A DNA stretch of 64,000 bases. It comes from Cloeon dipterum. Its lineage: Eukaryota; Arthropoda; Insecta; Ephemeroptera; Baetidae. Under the pieces are notes generated by a model. It was given only the letters and a program-made list of their open reading frames with translations. It was not told where the DNA came from and did no database searches. The translations under genes were made by a program, and so were the position numbers. The DNA lies in the NCBI RefSeq assembly GCF_949628265.1, contig NC_088786.1:5208001-5272000 (forward strand), written 5' to 3'. Of this stretch, positions 12,201 to 21,848 are shown piece after piece (positions within the stretch are counted from its first letter, which is position 1; every line of letters starts with the position of its first letter).

Positions 12201-13545
12201 TATAACAAGCACCAAATATTCTTACAGTCGCTGTGCATTTTGGACAGGTTGGCGCTGTGCAATACGAATCTGCAATAGGCACTGTCTCGCCCTATTCCAA
12301 GGAGCGTTTTTTCGTGAAAATTATAAAATTTTCTCAATAATCTCACACATACCGGTTTGCCGATCACTCCGGTGCCAGAGGTGCAGAACTCCGCGTAGCA
12401 CTGAGCCGGCACGTCGCAGATAAACTTCTGCTTCGTCTTACACGGCTCGTCATACTTGAACAAATCACCTGTTTTACTCCTGAGAAAAATTTGACAAAGT
12501 CATCTTCCTCGCTGGACCTTTGAAAAAAATACATACACAGAGAATGCCGAACACATGGCTACAGAGGTTTTGCCCGTTAATAAGTACGTCCCATTTACGG
12601 CACGCGAGTCACCCCAGAAACGAATTTTCCCAGTCGTGTCAAGAGTACCTGGAAATAATCACGCGAGTGAACGGCAAGCAATGATGTTTTTGCTCACCAG
12701 TGGATGCCAAAAGAGACAATATCTCCAGTTCTTTTGACTTGATGTCTGTTACGACTAAAAATAGATTCTTGGTGCGGCAGAATTTTTGTGCTTCGAAGTA
12801 ATTCATCTGAAATGATTTAAGACAGTGAATTTACAACGATAGATTTAGCTTTTATTACTTCTAAGGTGGCAGAGTAAAAATATCGCCTCGTTCCCATTTG
12901 AGGGATCGCTGATTGCTTCACTGAAATACGCATTTTAGTCATTTCTTAACATTTTTTCGAATATATACTGACGTAATAATCTACAGTAAGGGGTGAAATA
13001 CCTCGGCTGTAGAGCATATTGGAATGATCTGAATTTAAAATCATCATAGTTAAATATTACGTTCAAATCACAGTTGATGGAAATTCTTCTTGAAGAGTAT
13101 ACTCTTTCAAACAAAAACTGCAATTTGCTGAAGTCTCGCTTTACTTTTCCTCCAGCAGTCGACTGTTCCAGACAATCCGAGAAGCACTTTAATTGATTGG
13201 AAATGTCCCCCAGTGAATTTTGCCACACTATAATTTGGATGCAAGTGATAAATTTGACTAAAATTCATATTAAATACAAATTTTAAAAATATAATTGAAT
13301 TTTTACACATGACTTGCACGTGATTCATGCGTACTACTTGTTTTATATTTTGTGTTAACAAATCACATTGTAAAAATGCCTTACCAAATGAAGATCTAGT
13401 TGCATAGCCACTTAATTTGCACACATTTTTCACTTGAGGCTAAAAAAAGTGTTTAATTTTTTCTTTCGATTCAGTGTAGATTTCTCACCTGAGACACTTG
13501 CACTAGACAGGATAATACTAGGACCAGAGCGATATTAATCTGCAT
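8888..13545 (-). CDS. Secreted protein with four C-type-lectin-like domains (copy A)
   Basis: I traced about 22 exons on the - strand from a signal-peptide exon (13489-13545, MQINIALVLVLSCLVQVSQ) to a stop at 8888. Exons, 5' to 3': 13385-13439; 13227 to about 13061 (end unsettled); 12859-12920; 12698-12806; 12537-12648; 12349-12479; 12226-12281 (or to 12269); 12141-12165; 12036-12085; 11678-11780; 11371-11618; 11239-11316; 11147-11180; 10919-10983; 10739-10850; 10382-10611; 10048-10125; 9628-9742; 9478-9572; 9323-9425; 8888-9138. Phases agree at almost all junctions; total is about 770 residues. CTLD1 (12.35-12.92 kb) is degenerate. CTLD2 (11.4-12.1 kb), CTLD3 (10.4-11.0 kb) and CTLD4 (8.9-9.6 kb) have the core WTS/GTD..C...F.WC, then DC and C-x8-C near the end. 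Cys-rich linkers (for example PECPNQCP) and an acidic linker (ADDEEDGDEEE) separate them. Canonical EPN/QPD and WND sugar-binding motifs are absent, so calcium-dependent sugar binding is doubtful. Extracellular recognition or immunity is the family expectation, not shown here. Confidence 0.83.
9240..9269. repeat. (GA)n plus poly-G tract in a lectin intron
   Basis: About ten GA units run straight into a G run of about eleven bases. The tract lies in the intron between the last two exons of lectin copy A. It is a simple repeat likely to vary in length and to cause sequencing errors. Confidence 0.9.
12141..12165 (-). other. 25-nt micro-exon of lectin copy A
   Basis: Flanked by an AG acceptor (ATAG) and GTAAGA donor, it enters in phase 0 and leaves in phase 1. 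It exactly bridges the phase-0 end of the Cys-rich linker exon (12226) and the phase-1 start of the CTLD2 exon at 12085. It encodes IASSPPVD plus the first base of the next Gly codon. Without it the two neighbours are out of frame. Confidence 0.6.
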
Positions 13546-14406
13546 AGCTTTTAGAGTTTTCACGAATGATAAAATTGAAGTGATGAGGTTTAGGCACGGC
13601 ATTTCAATGCGAGTGGTCGCAACGAAATGCTCCACTCGCTGCTAGCACCGGAAAACAAACTCATTTCCGTTTCATAACGTAGTGTGGAAGGTAAAAACCT
13701 GCAGTTTTGGAGCAGTAAACAAAAACCAGGATCGTGGGTTCAATAAAAACTAAAATGAGTACAAATTCACACTCTCTTCTTTCCAATGTTGAATTTTATT
13801 CACATTTGACAATCGCCCAATTAAACAAATGGAGCAAAATTACAATTTAAAAATGTCCGTGGTATGTATAGGGTATTATTTTTGTAAGTCAGGATTTTAA
13901 TGTCTAAACATGCAAATGGATAGTTAAAATAAACAAATGTAATCATTCCCAAGATATCATAAAGCCAAAAATTTTAAATTAACACCCTTTTCTGCTTGTG
14001 CTGTATAATAAAATATCAAGTCTAAAAATCAGTGCAAATTTATAAAATCCATTCAAAAGTTGTTATATTTTACGGAATTTCCTAGACATTAGCAGTTCTA
14101 GGGGTTTTCACATCATCCGCTATTTGTCAACGTGCCATTTTGTTTTGTGTTCATAGTATTTCATATGGCGTCAAACGCAACCTCGGCAGTTTGAAATTTG
14201 ACGCAACAGTTGCCACTGTGTGCGTTTTGTTGTGTTCTGTTATAGCTGGGTTGTGTTGAAATTGTAGTTGAGAGACGGAGATTCAGGCCCGGAGTAGTTC
14301 CCAGCCAAAAATTTAGTTCTAGTCACTTCGCATATGTACGGCAAACTAAAAATGATTCACGTGTTAGAAATCTTTTGAGAAATATTTAATTGCAAAATAA
14401 AATCAA
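13546..14406. other. Spacer between the two lectin paralogues
   Basis: This 0.86 kb must hold the promoter of copy A (- strand) and the 3' end of copy B. There is no TATA box close to the copy A start. TTTATT near 13792 reads AATAAA on the - strand and is a possible poly(A) signal for copy B. No other gene is seen. Confidence 0.5.
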
Positions 14407-17400
14407 TTACATGGCACCGCATTGCTCGCGGATCAAAAGCGTCTGGCCTAGACTGCCCTCAAAGCTGGCGCTGACGCAATTTTCATCGGTGAAGAAATTG
14501 CCTGTCTTAGGTTGATTCTGAAAGCTATTGAAGCTGTCGTAGGCGAGCATCTCGCCAGTCGTGCACCACGCGAATTTGCTCTTGCAGCCGATGTCGGTTG
14601 CAGACGTCCACACTTTAGTCACACTGATCATGTTGGCTTTCATGAACCTGTAGAGGCAGTTTTGCTCTTCGACTGACTCAATGGACAGGAGACCCATGCC
14701 CATTTGACAACACGTCTCCAGAGCATCCTTCATTGTTTTCTATCAATTGAGAAATGATATTTTTCAGGGTATTTTTTGTCAGAATAGTAATTTATACTTT
14801 TTCCTCCAAAATGATGTAGGTTGTGCCGCATACATTTTTTTCACTGTTTGGCGCAACAGACATATATTTCTATATTTTTAAAAAATAAATATTATCCCAG
14901 AATTTCACATATATATATCTTATATTTTCACCGCGCAGTTCACTGTGGGACAAGTAGGGTTGACGCACGTGGTGTTTTCCTGGATTTTGTTTTATATTTT
15001 TATCAAGAAAACCGTCCAGCATAAATGTATGAGATTAAACAATGACAAATAGCCACTTTTCAAACCTTGCAAATGGTGGGATATTGGATTTCGCACGGGA
15101 GGGTCGTTAGGCCGTATCTGGACAGCTTGATGTCAACGCCGAGGCACTTGGCGGAGTTTTGGCCCGCCTTGGACTGGCCTGGCCTTATCAGGTGCTGACT
15201 GACAGAGCTTCCCGTGTTGCACCAGTGCAAGGGAGCGCCGTCGCATGACCTGTCACTCGATTTCAAGAAAACCTTTTCGCCAGTTGCTTCCATGTCCCTC
15301 AGGTCATCTTCGAAATATATATAAATTAAAATGAATCTCGTGGTATAATTTTTTCGCACTGCCGAATCTCAGGGCTAAGTGAAAATCCCGAAGACAATTT
15401 AATTCTTCATAGTTGAAGATTGTTGCCATTTCCAATCGATTATCAGTGCATGCTTTCAGAGCGCCATCAAATGGTAACTGAAAAAGGAAAGAGAGTGTAA
15501 TCCAGAAAATTTAAAATTCTTGGAAATGCTCACCACTCCAGTGTATACTTGGTAGTACTTGTTGCATATCAACGCCGACTTTATCCCCCCTAATTGAGTG
15601 AGTATTAAATTTTGCTACTATTCTAATCATGAGTTTCAACGAGTTGTTTGCTAACACTACAAATTCCGAATATCTCCAAAATGTGATTTGCGTTACTTTC
15701 AATTTTATATATCATGTTTCGTTTGAGGAACAAACCGAATTGCACTCACCTGCTCTTCTATAGATCTCGTTTTGTTGAATAGTCTAGGTCGTTATTATGA
15801 TTTAGGTGGCTCTCAAACATTAAGTAACATACCCTATCCAAGGTTTCAGCTCCTTTAGGGCAGCTCTTCGCAAAATCGCTGCACGTACCACTTCTCATTA
15901 GGGCAGATGTTCGCGGCACTTCCGGCGGCGCTTTAGCCTAGAAGGGAAGCTCATTTACTTGAGCCAGATTTTTCATAAAAATATACCTCGCACAACACGG
16001 GGAAGTTCAAAATGCAGGTTTTTGTGGCTAGTTGGAAGGTGAAATCGTTGGTGCTGGACGACCTCACGAACAGAGCCAGACAGTCCGAGTCGGTCATGTT
16101 GGCCGGGTCTATGGGCATTCTGGACAGACCGTTGACCGGTGTGTTCGTGCCGCACCAAGCGAAGCGGCCGTTGCAGTTGGTGCCCTGGTCAGTGGCAGAC
16201 GTCCACATCCACCTGCCATTTTCCATATCAGACGGCTTGAAACCTTTTTCTGAAAAAATGGCAATACATTTTTAGTGTCTGGGTCAAACAAAGCCTGTGT
16301 GTACTTGATTTTATTTTTATTTTATATATTAATTCAGGTAAAATGTTTAGACCACGTGGACGGGATTTTGAATTTTTACCGTAGAGATAGGTTTTGATGC
16401 ACTCCACATCGTCATCACTATTAATGTTGACTGGTTGCATTCCAAGATCGCAACAGGCAGTAACCGCGGAGTAGTAGCTAAACTGTTGTTTAGATTTGTG
16501 TTAGAACCGAAAATTTATGCAAAAAATCTATTTTATCTGACTTTGCTATCGTAGAAGAAATAATATTTCCCATTGCATTCCTTCGCTCCTGTCCGGTCTG
16601 CAAAACAAAATGAATTTCAGGAATAATTCTGATTGTGCGATGCCTCAGCACGGAATAAAATACCAAATGTCATTTTAGGAGTGCATGTTGGACAGTTCAA
16701 TTCCGTACAAGGCGCCGTGAACATTATCTGGTGATTGAGCTGGAAAATCGTCATTTGATTAGCATCCCTTATCTCCATGGCCTGATCAAAACTTCTTGAT
16801 TTTTGGACTGCAGGCTTTATTGCGAAATTCGTTTGAGAATCTTCATGTTTTGGATTTGGAACCGGAAATGGTTTAAAAAGACCAGTTCTTTAGCTGGTCG
16901 TTTTAGATGGCAAGGAATTATGCCAAATCAGTTGCTGGTACTGAAGGTGCTCATTTTTTTATTAAAATATATTTTTTCATTGAAAAAAAATCCTAAAGGT
17001 CTTGCAAAAAAACTTGCAGTGCTATGATAAAAATAATTTTTTTTTAAATTTGCTATAAAGAAATAATTATAGTGAACCGTGCTCTCTTACATGGCATTGT
17101 TCGCAGATGTAAAACGGCGGTGTCAAATTTGCCACCAAGGGCCCTGGCGTGGTAGTCACTGCACCGGCGGGAGATGGTGTCACCTGAAAATATAATTTTA
17201 CCCCATTAGCGTCTGTAGATCATCTTGCTTATTTTTATTTTCAAAACCGTAAATCTCGAAATGAAGTTTCCGCGACAGATGTCCCTATAGCAAAGTGTCG
17301 GAACTTCACATATAAAATTATTGATGTTGGTGCAAGTCTCGTTAGCCCGGACAGCAACCATTCCTCGAAAATCACTGATGTTGCTGTGATGTGAATTATC

Positions 17401-18705
17401 AATTAAGATCGACAAAGAAATTATGAAGCAACATGAAACAAACAGTGAAAACGACGAGCAAATCAATGCACTTGCTGCGTCGAGTTTTCGGTCAGCTCTG
17501 CCATCCCAGAAATTGAACCGCGTGGTTGTTAGATTAACTGTATTAAAAGAATTTGTTCATTTTCGAACAGAATCGACATAAGGTGTTCAAACGCATGTTT
17601 GTGTAGTATTTCAAGTAGGTGGAAATTAAATAGCCTTCCAGCGATTGATTTCTTAGTGAGGCCAAGTCAAGTCCTTTGGAACGGCAGAATTTTTGCGCAG
17701 AAAAATACGTTGACTAAAATTTAATAAACGAATGTATCTTTAATTTATTTGTGCACTAAGTGCAAGCAGACCTGTCGAGTCAACGGAAACCAATACTGGT
17801 TACCACCTATCTGCACGACATCTAGAAAGCGAACTGTAACATTTTTTTAAATGAGTTACACAAAGTAAAAGTGGATGCCGTGGATGGGAAGGCCGGGAAT
17901 ATTAAAAAATTATATAATCTTAAACTTCCCCATGTCATCAGGGGATCGATTTTTTTATTTCTAAAGAAGGAAATAAAGTCAGAGAAATCACTCTCTGATT
18001 AATACTTTGTTTGTGATCAAATAATATTTAGATTTAGTCTAGACGACTTGAAATTGCTTCCATTCTTTTTGAAAACGATTTCTTGTTTTTTCTTAAAATA
18101 TTGATCACTGAGACTCACACCTGCCGGTGCAAATGGGCTGCAATCGTCGCAACTGCAAAGGAAATCAATTTGAGATTTTCATTGATTTGTTAGTATTTTT
18201 TTAAGTAGCACTTCTCCTGAGCAGTTGACGGTCGTTTTGATCTGTACGATGACATTAAAAAAGAACGGAGGTAGAGTAGGAACGTCCCTATTTAAATTCA
18301 AAATCAAACTGCGGCATTGTTGGGCACAATTGAATGACTCCGACTGGATTTTTGATGTCCATTCTAGAAAAGAAAACCACAAAACCAAAACTTATGTACG
18401 ATTTATGGTTTGTTTCAATTTTTTGTTAATTAAAGCATTTTAAGGAAATGGGAAATTTTTAATTCATTTGTTTGAAATACAGCGCAACAGGTGCAAAAGA
18501 TATAATCTGCAATACTACCGATTTTGTTACAGAATACTTACCTCTAAGGCTAGTTGAAATAAACTGATTGATGTTGAATTTTGAAGTTTGAGATTCTACA
18601 TCATTTCCAATCTAATTAGAACTTCCGTGTTAAGCTTAGATCTTGTTGATAGAGTGTATTACTTGCCAAATGAAACGCGATCAAAACTATGACGAATAAT
18701 TTCAT
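14407..18705 (-). CDS. Tandem paralogue with four C-type-lectin-like domains (copy B), apparently damaged
   Basis: The same architecture as copy A, head to tail with it. Exons: 18663-18705 (signal peptide MKLFVIVLIAFHLA); 18542-18595; 18212-18363; 18121-18152 (uncertain); 17772-17821; 17593-17713; 17444-17537; 17248-17374; 17091-17183 (Thr/Pro linker); 16664-16739; 16542-16597; 16380-16482; 15987-16249; 15833-15937; 15750-15783; 15534-15589; 15360-15478; 15066-15307; 14932-14979; 14798-14869; 14407-14739. Total is about 757 residues. CTLD2 (WTSATDQG...FAWCG, SDC, C-x8-C) is complete. CTLD3 has an apparent one-base insertion at 15420-15422 that breaks the frame. CTLD4 (WTSATDIG..SKFAWC) stops three residues after the third framework Cys, just short of the closing strand. 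CTLD4 also lacks the phase-1 intron found in the other CTLDs. The splice between 18212 and 17821 could not be fixed: the small exon does not match phase 0. Two lesions in one gene suggest a decaying copy or consensus errors. The short, ordered exons otherwise look like a real gene. Confidence 0.75.
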
Positions 18706-19471
18706 GTCACTGCTTTCTTAAAGCTGCGGTGACTGCAATGGCACATCTTAAATTTTTCAATTCAATTGGTAAATTGTTAACTGTGCTCGATTACTGGCCA
18801 CCATTACTGCATGCGGCGACGAAAGCGCTGATGATGATGCTGTGACTGCACATCCGTGCTTGCGGCCATCATTTTTGTGACGATTTATTTCCGGCAGGGT
18901 GCATGAGAAAACACTAGTTTTGATGTAGAATTTTTAACGAATATTTTTTGACTAAGACTTTATAACATTATTTATAAGTTGAAATTTTTACTAAGATGGG
19001 TACAAAAAATTGAACAAAGACGGGTCTTAGCCGTGAGATTTAAGGCGGCTGGCGGGACTAGCTTAGCCGAATTTTTTGCCTGGCGACGGCGACTGATGCG
19101 GCTGAAAATATTTTAAACGTGAAGTTTGATAGTGCTTAAAGGCTCGAAGGGCCGGGAGACATTTTTTCTCACGCACTTTTTAATTTTTGACTCTTTTACA
19201 CCGGCGGCTGGCGTGGCTGGCGCAGCTTAGCTAAGTTTCACGGCGGCTGGCGACTGCCCACGCGGTGCAGCGCGGCTGGCTGAGACCTCTATATTATTTA
19301 AACGTGTGAGAGGGTAATTGAACATTTTCGAGTGTTCTCCAAATATCCGTCTTAGTTAACAATGATAAGCAAAAATTCATCTCAAGGAAGTCACGCGGTA
19401 GTAAAGCTTTTTACACATTAAGTCATGATGAACTCAACAGATTTAAAAAAAAATTAGGTGGGAGTAGCGCA
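18706..19471. other. Intergenic between divergent lectin B and regucalcin genes
   Basis: This stretch holds the upstream region of both genes. Much of it is occupied by a GGCGGCTGGCG-rich repeat (see next entry), with a second partial occurrence near 19200-19310. No coding exon was found. Confidence 0.5.
19020..19140 (+). repeat. Dispersed repeat family R2, copy 1
   Basis: Blocks such as GAGATTTAA.GCGGCTGGCGGGAC, GCCGA.TTTTT and AATATTTTAAACGTGAAGTTT recur in order and orientation at about 27083-27195. I judge about 80 percent identity by eye over 110-120 bp. Parts of the same motif (CGGCGGCTGGCG, TATTTAAACGTG) recur again at 19200-19310, so the element may be partly tandem here. Confidence 0.6.
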
Positions 19472-19480
19472 TATATATAA
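19472..19480 (+). promoter_or_regulatory. TATA box of the regucalcin-like gene
   Basis: TATATATAA directly precedes the gene. A transcription start 25-30 bases downstream would fall near 19500, after the first in-frame ATG (19492) but before the next one (19522). This spacing is the reason for preferring 19522 as the translation start. Confidence 0.55.
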
Positions 19481-19521
19481 ATTACGAGATAATGAACTCA
19501 CCGAATCACAGAGAGAGCACG

Positions 19522-21351
19522 ATGGGCACAAGTGTAAGGGAATTTTTCATAATTTTGGCTCTTGCCGGCCACATTGCAGCCAACTCTGTTCCGCTAACCT
19601 GGTTTGTTAAATTTTTTATTCATATATATATATATATATATAATTATTCAATAATGTTGTTGTTCACAGTGCGGTTGCTGAAGAAGCAAAAATAAATGTT
19701 GGTGGAAAAGAGGTGCTGATCGAAGCCATCACAGAGCCGGTGATTTTTGGCGAAGGTCCGCACTGGTCGCCAAGTCACAACTGCCTTTACTTCATTGACA
19801 TTGATGCGGGAATTGTGCTTAAGTACAATGCTACCGACGGCTCTTTCGCTCGAATTTTCATTCCACCAGGAGATAACCCTGTCACCTTCATCATCCCGAC
19901 AATCGGTAAAATTTTAATATATTGCAAACCGTAAAACGTTTTTTTTTTTATTTTTTCATGTGCTATCGAAACTGTTCCATTGTTTTTATTTCATGAGTTG
20001 CGTGCTGGGGCTGTATGGATTTTATCAATTTTAAACACTTTTCGCAGAAAATGAAAACGAATTCGCCATCAGCAGGCGCCGAGAAGTGTTGGTGGTGGGC
20101 ATCGACGATCTCAACATAGCGACAATATTGCGCTCTGTGGCGACAGTGGAGCCAAATCTGCCAGATAATCGCTTCAACGAGGCCAGGGCTGACACGAGAG
20201 CAAGACTCTGGGCAGGTAGAGAAGAAATAGTTCAATCATTAATTTTTAAAATATTCTGATATTCGTGGAATTGTGTCTCCATTTCATTTATAATTTATTT
20301 TGTTTTTATTTAAAAGTTCTTTTGAAGTGTAAATTAAAATAAAAAAAATCCCAGCAGCATACAGGAAGTGTCATATTTTGCAAAGGTCATTGCAATAAAT
20401 AATGGGGCAATATTATATGGAGACACTACTTATTGGCGGTGATCGTATTAAAAACAAAATAAATCAATAAGAATGAAAAAAATTACCATCTATTATTTTT
20501 CATTTTTTTGTTTTGTTTGTGAAAAATAGATAATATATTTTTTTCTATTTTCAATAGGAACTTTGGGACCTGAAGGCCCCAACGGTGAGCTACCCGCAGG
20601 CGCTGGCTCTCTTTACAGGCTGAATGACGATGCCACCTTTACTCTGGTCAACTCCAACATCGACGTTAGCAACGGCATCGCGTGGAGCCTGGACAACAGC
20701 AAAATGTACTACATCGACACTGGCACCCTTCGCGTGGACGTGTTTGACTACGACATCGAAACTGGCACTGCAAGTAAGTACAAATATTAAAGAAAAAAAT
20801 TATCAGGTTTGCTTTTTATGTATTTTTAACTTCATCAAAGTTTTAAGAGACACAAGAAGGATAGAAACGTGTCAAATCCTTTTAAGCATTTTATTTGTAA
20901 AATTTGGAACTGATTTTTAGGCAACAGAAGACCATTCTTCGACTACGCGGCGAACAACGTTTCTGGTGTGCCCGACTCAATGAGCATTGATTCCCAAGGA
21001 AACCTCTGGGTTGCCTGTTATGCAGGTTCTCAGGTATGCAACACTACCTACCAATTTGATTTCAATCAAGCCTATAGAGACAACTTTCCTGTTCCGAAGG
21101 TGATCCAAATCAGCGCTGAAAGCGGCCAGGTACTGCAGTCGGTCCAGTTCCCTGTGACTCTAGTCACTTCTGCGGTTTGGGGAGGAGAAAACTTTGACGT
21201 TCTCTACGTGACCACCTCCAGGCACAGACTGACCGACGATGACCTCGCTCTGCAGCCCTTGGCGGGCTCGGTTTTCAGGGTCACTGGTCTAGGAGTCACA
21301 GGACTACCAGCCCAGAACGTCAAACTGCCGCCAATCATAAGGAGAACGTAA
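19522..21351 (+). CDS. Secreted regucalcin / SMP-30-like gluconolactonase family protein
   Basis: Five exons: 19522-19601, 19670-19905, 20048-20215, 20558-20773 and 20921-21351. Junctions run phase 2, 1, 1, 1 with GT-AG borders throughout, giving 376 residues from ATG 19522 (386 from 19492). Residues 1-20 form a signal peptide (VREFFIILALAGHIAA), unlike cytosolic vertebrate regucalcin of about 299 residues. The SMP-30 six-bladed propeller motifs are clear: FGEGPHW (metal ligand Glu55), RFNEARAD (Asn149), NGIAWS (Asn200) and VPDSMSID (Asp252, with Ser where PDG is usual). These match the divalent-metal ligands and substrate-pocket Arg/Asn of human SMP30. Known members hydrolyse sugar lactones; insect relatives include anterior fat body protein and luciferin-regenerating enzyme. 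The substrate here is unknown. A (TA)n run lies in intron 1. The insert after LWVACY (SQVCNTTYQFDFNQAY) lengthens the last blades. Confidence 0.9.
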
Positions 21352-21367
21352 ATTTGCGCAATTTTGA

Positions 21368-21373
21368 AATAAA
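21368..21373 (+). terminator. Poly(A) signal of the regucalcin-like gene
   Basis: AATAAA lies 17 bases after the stop codon. A second AATAAA at 21415-21420 could be an alternative site. The gene is convergent with the IAP gene, whose own signal is at 21809-21814, so the 3' ends are about 0.4 kb apart. Confidence 0.6.
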
Positions 21374-21808
21374 AGTAGGATTTTAAAATGAAAGGAAACT
21401 TACTGATTGTGATTAATAAATACATTTTATTCGATGTATTGACTTAATGAAAATTCATCCCAATGCAATGCTGTTTGAATTTTGATTTGAAACCTGCCAA
21501 TCAAAATAATTAAATACAGCATATATGTCACCATCTTAATTTGTTACAATAAGGCACTCGCCTATTTCAAATTTACAAAAATGAGGACATTAAAGCAAGA
21601 TCTAACTAGAGTGTTTATCTTTACACAATAATTCAAAATTGTTCATACACTGCACTCGATCACATATTTGTTAGTAAAATTAAAATACATAACAACCCAA
21701 GAATATTCGCATTCTGGCTTGAGGTGAGGGTGTTTTAATGTCCCTTGGGAAGCATAACAGGAGCTTGTTAACTGAGTAAGTGGCTAGACAGATTATCCAA
21801 ATGTTCAT

Positions 21809-21814
21809 TTTATT
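21809..21814 (-). terminator. Poly(A) signal of the IAP gene
   Basis: TTTATT on the + strand, AATAAA on the - strand, 35 bases past the IAP stop codon at 21849. Confidence 0.55.
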
Positions 21815-21848
21815 TACAGAATACAACTTTCCACTGACACTAAACTTA

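Noticed and set aside
12941..13060. Additional small exon (IIPICSTAE, near 13002-13028) between exons 3 and 4 of lectin copy A
   Set aside because: It would need either a 32-nt intron or an earlier donor that removes the conserved Asn-Cys end of exon 3, so it could not be placed with confidence.
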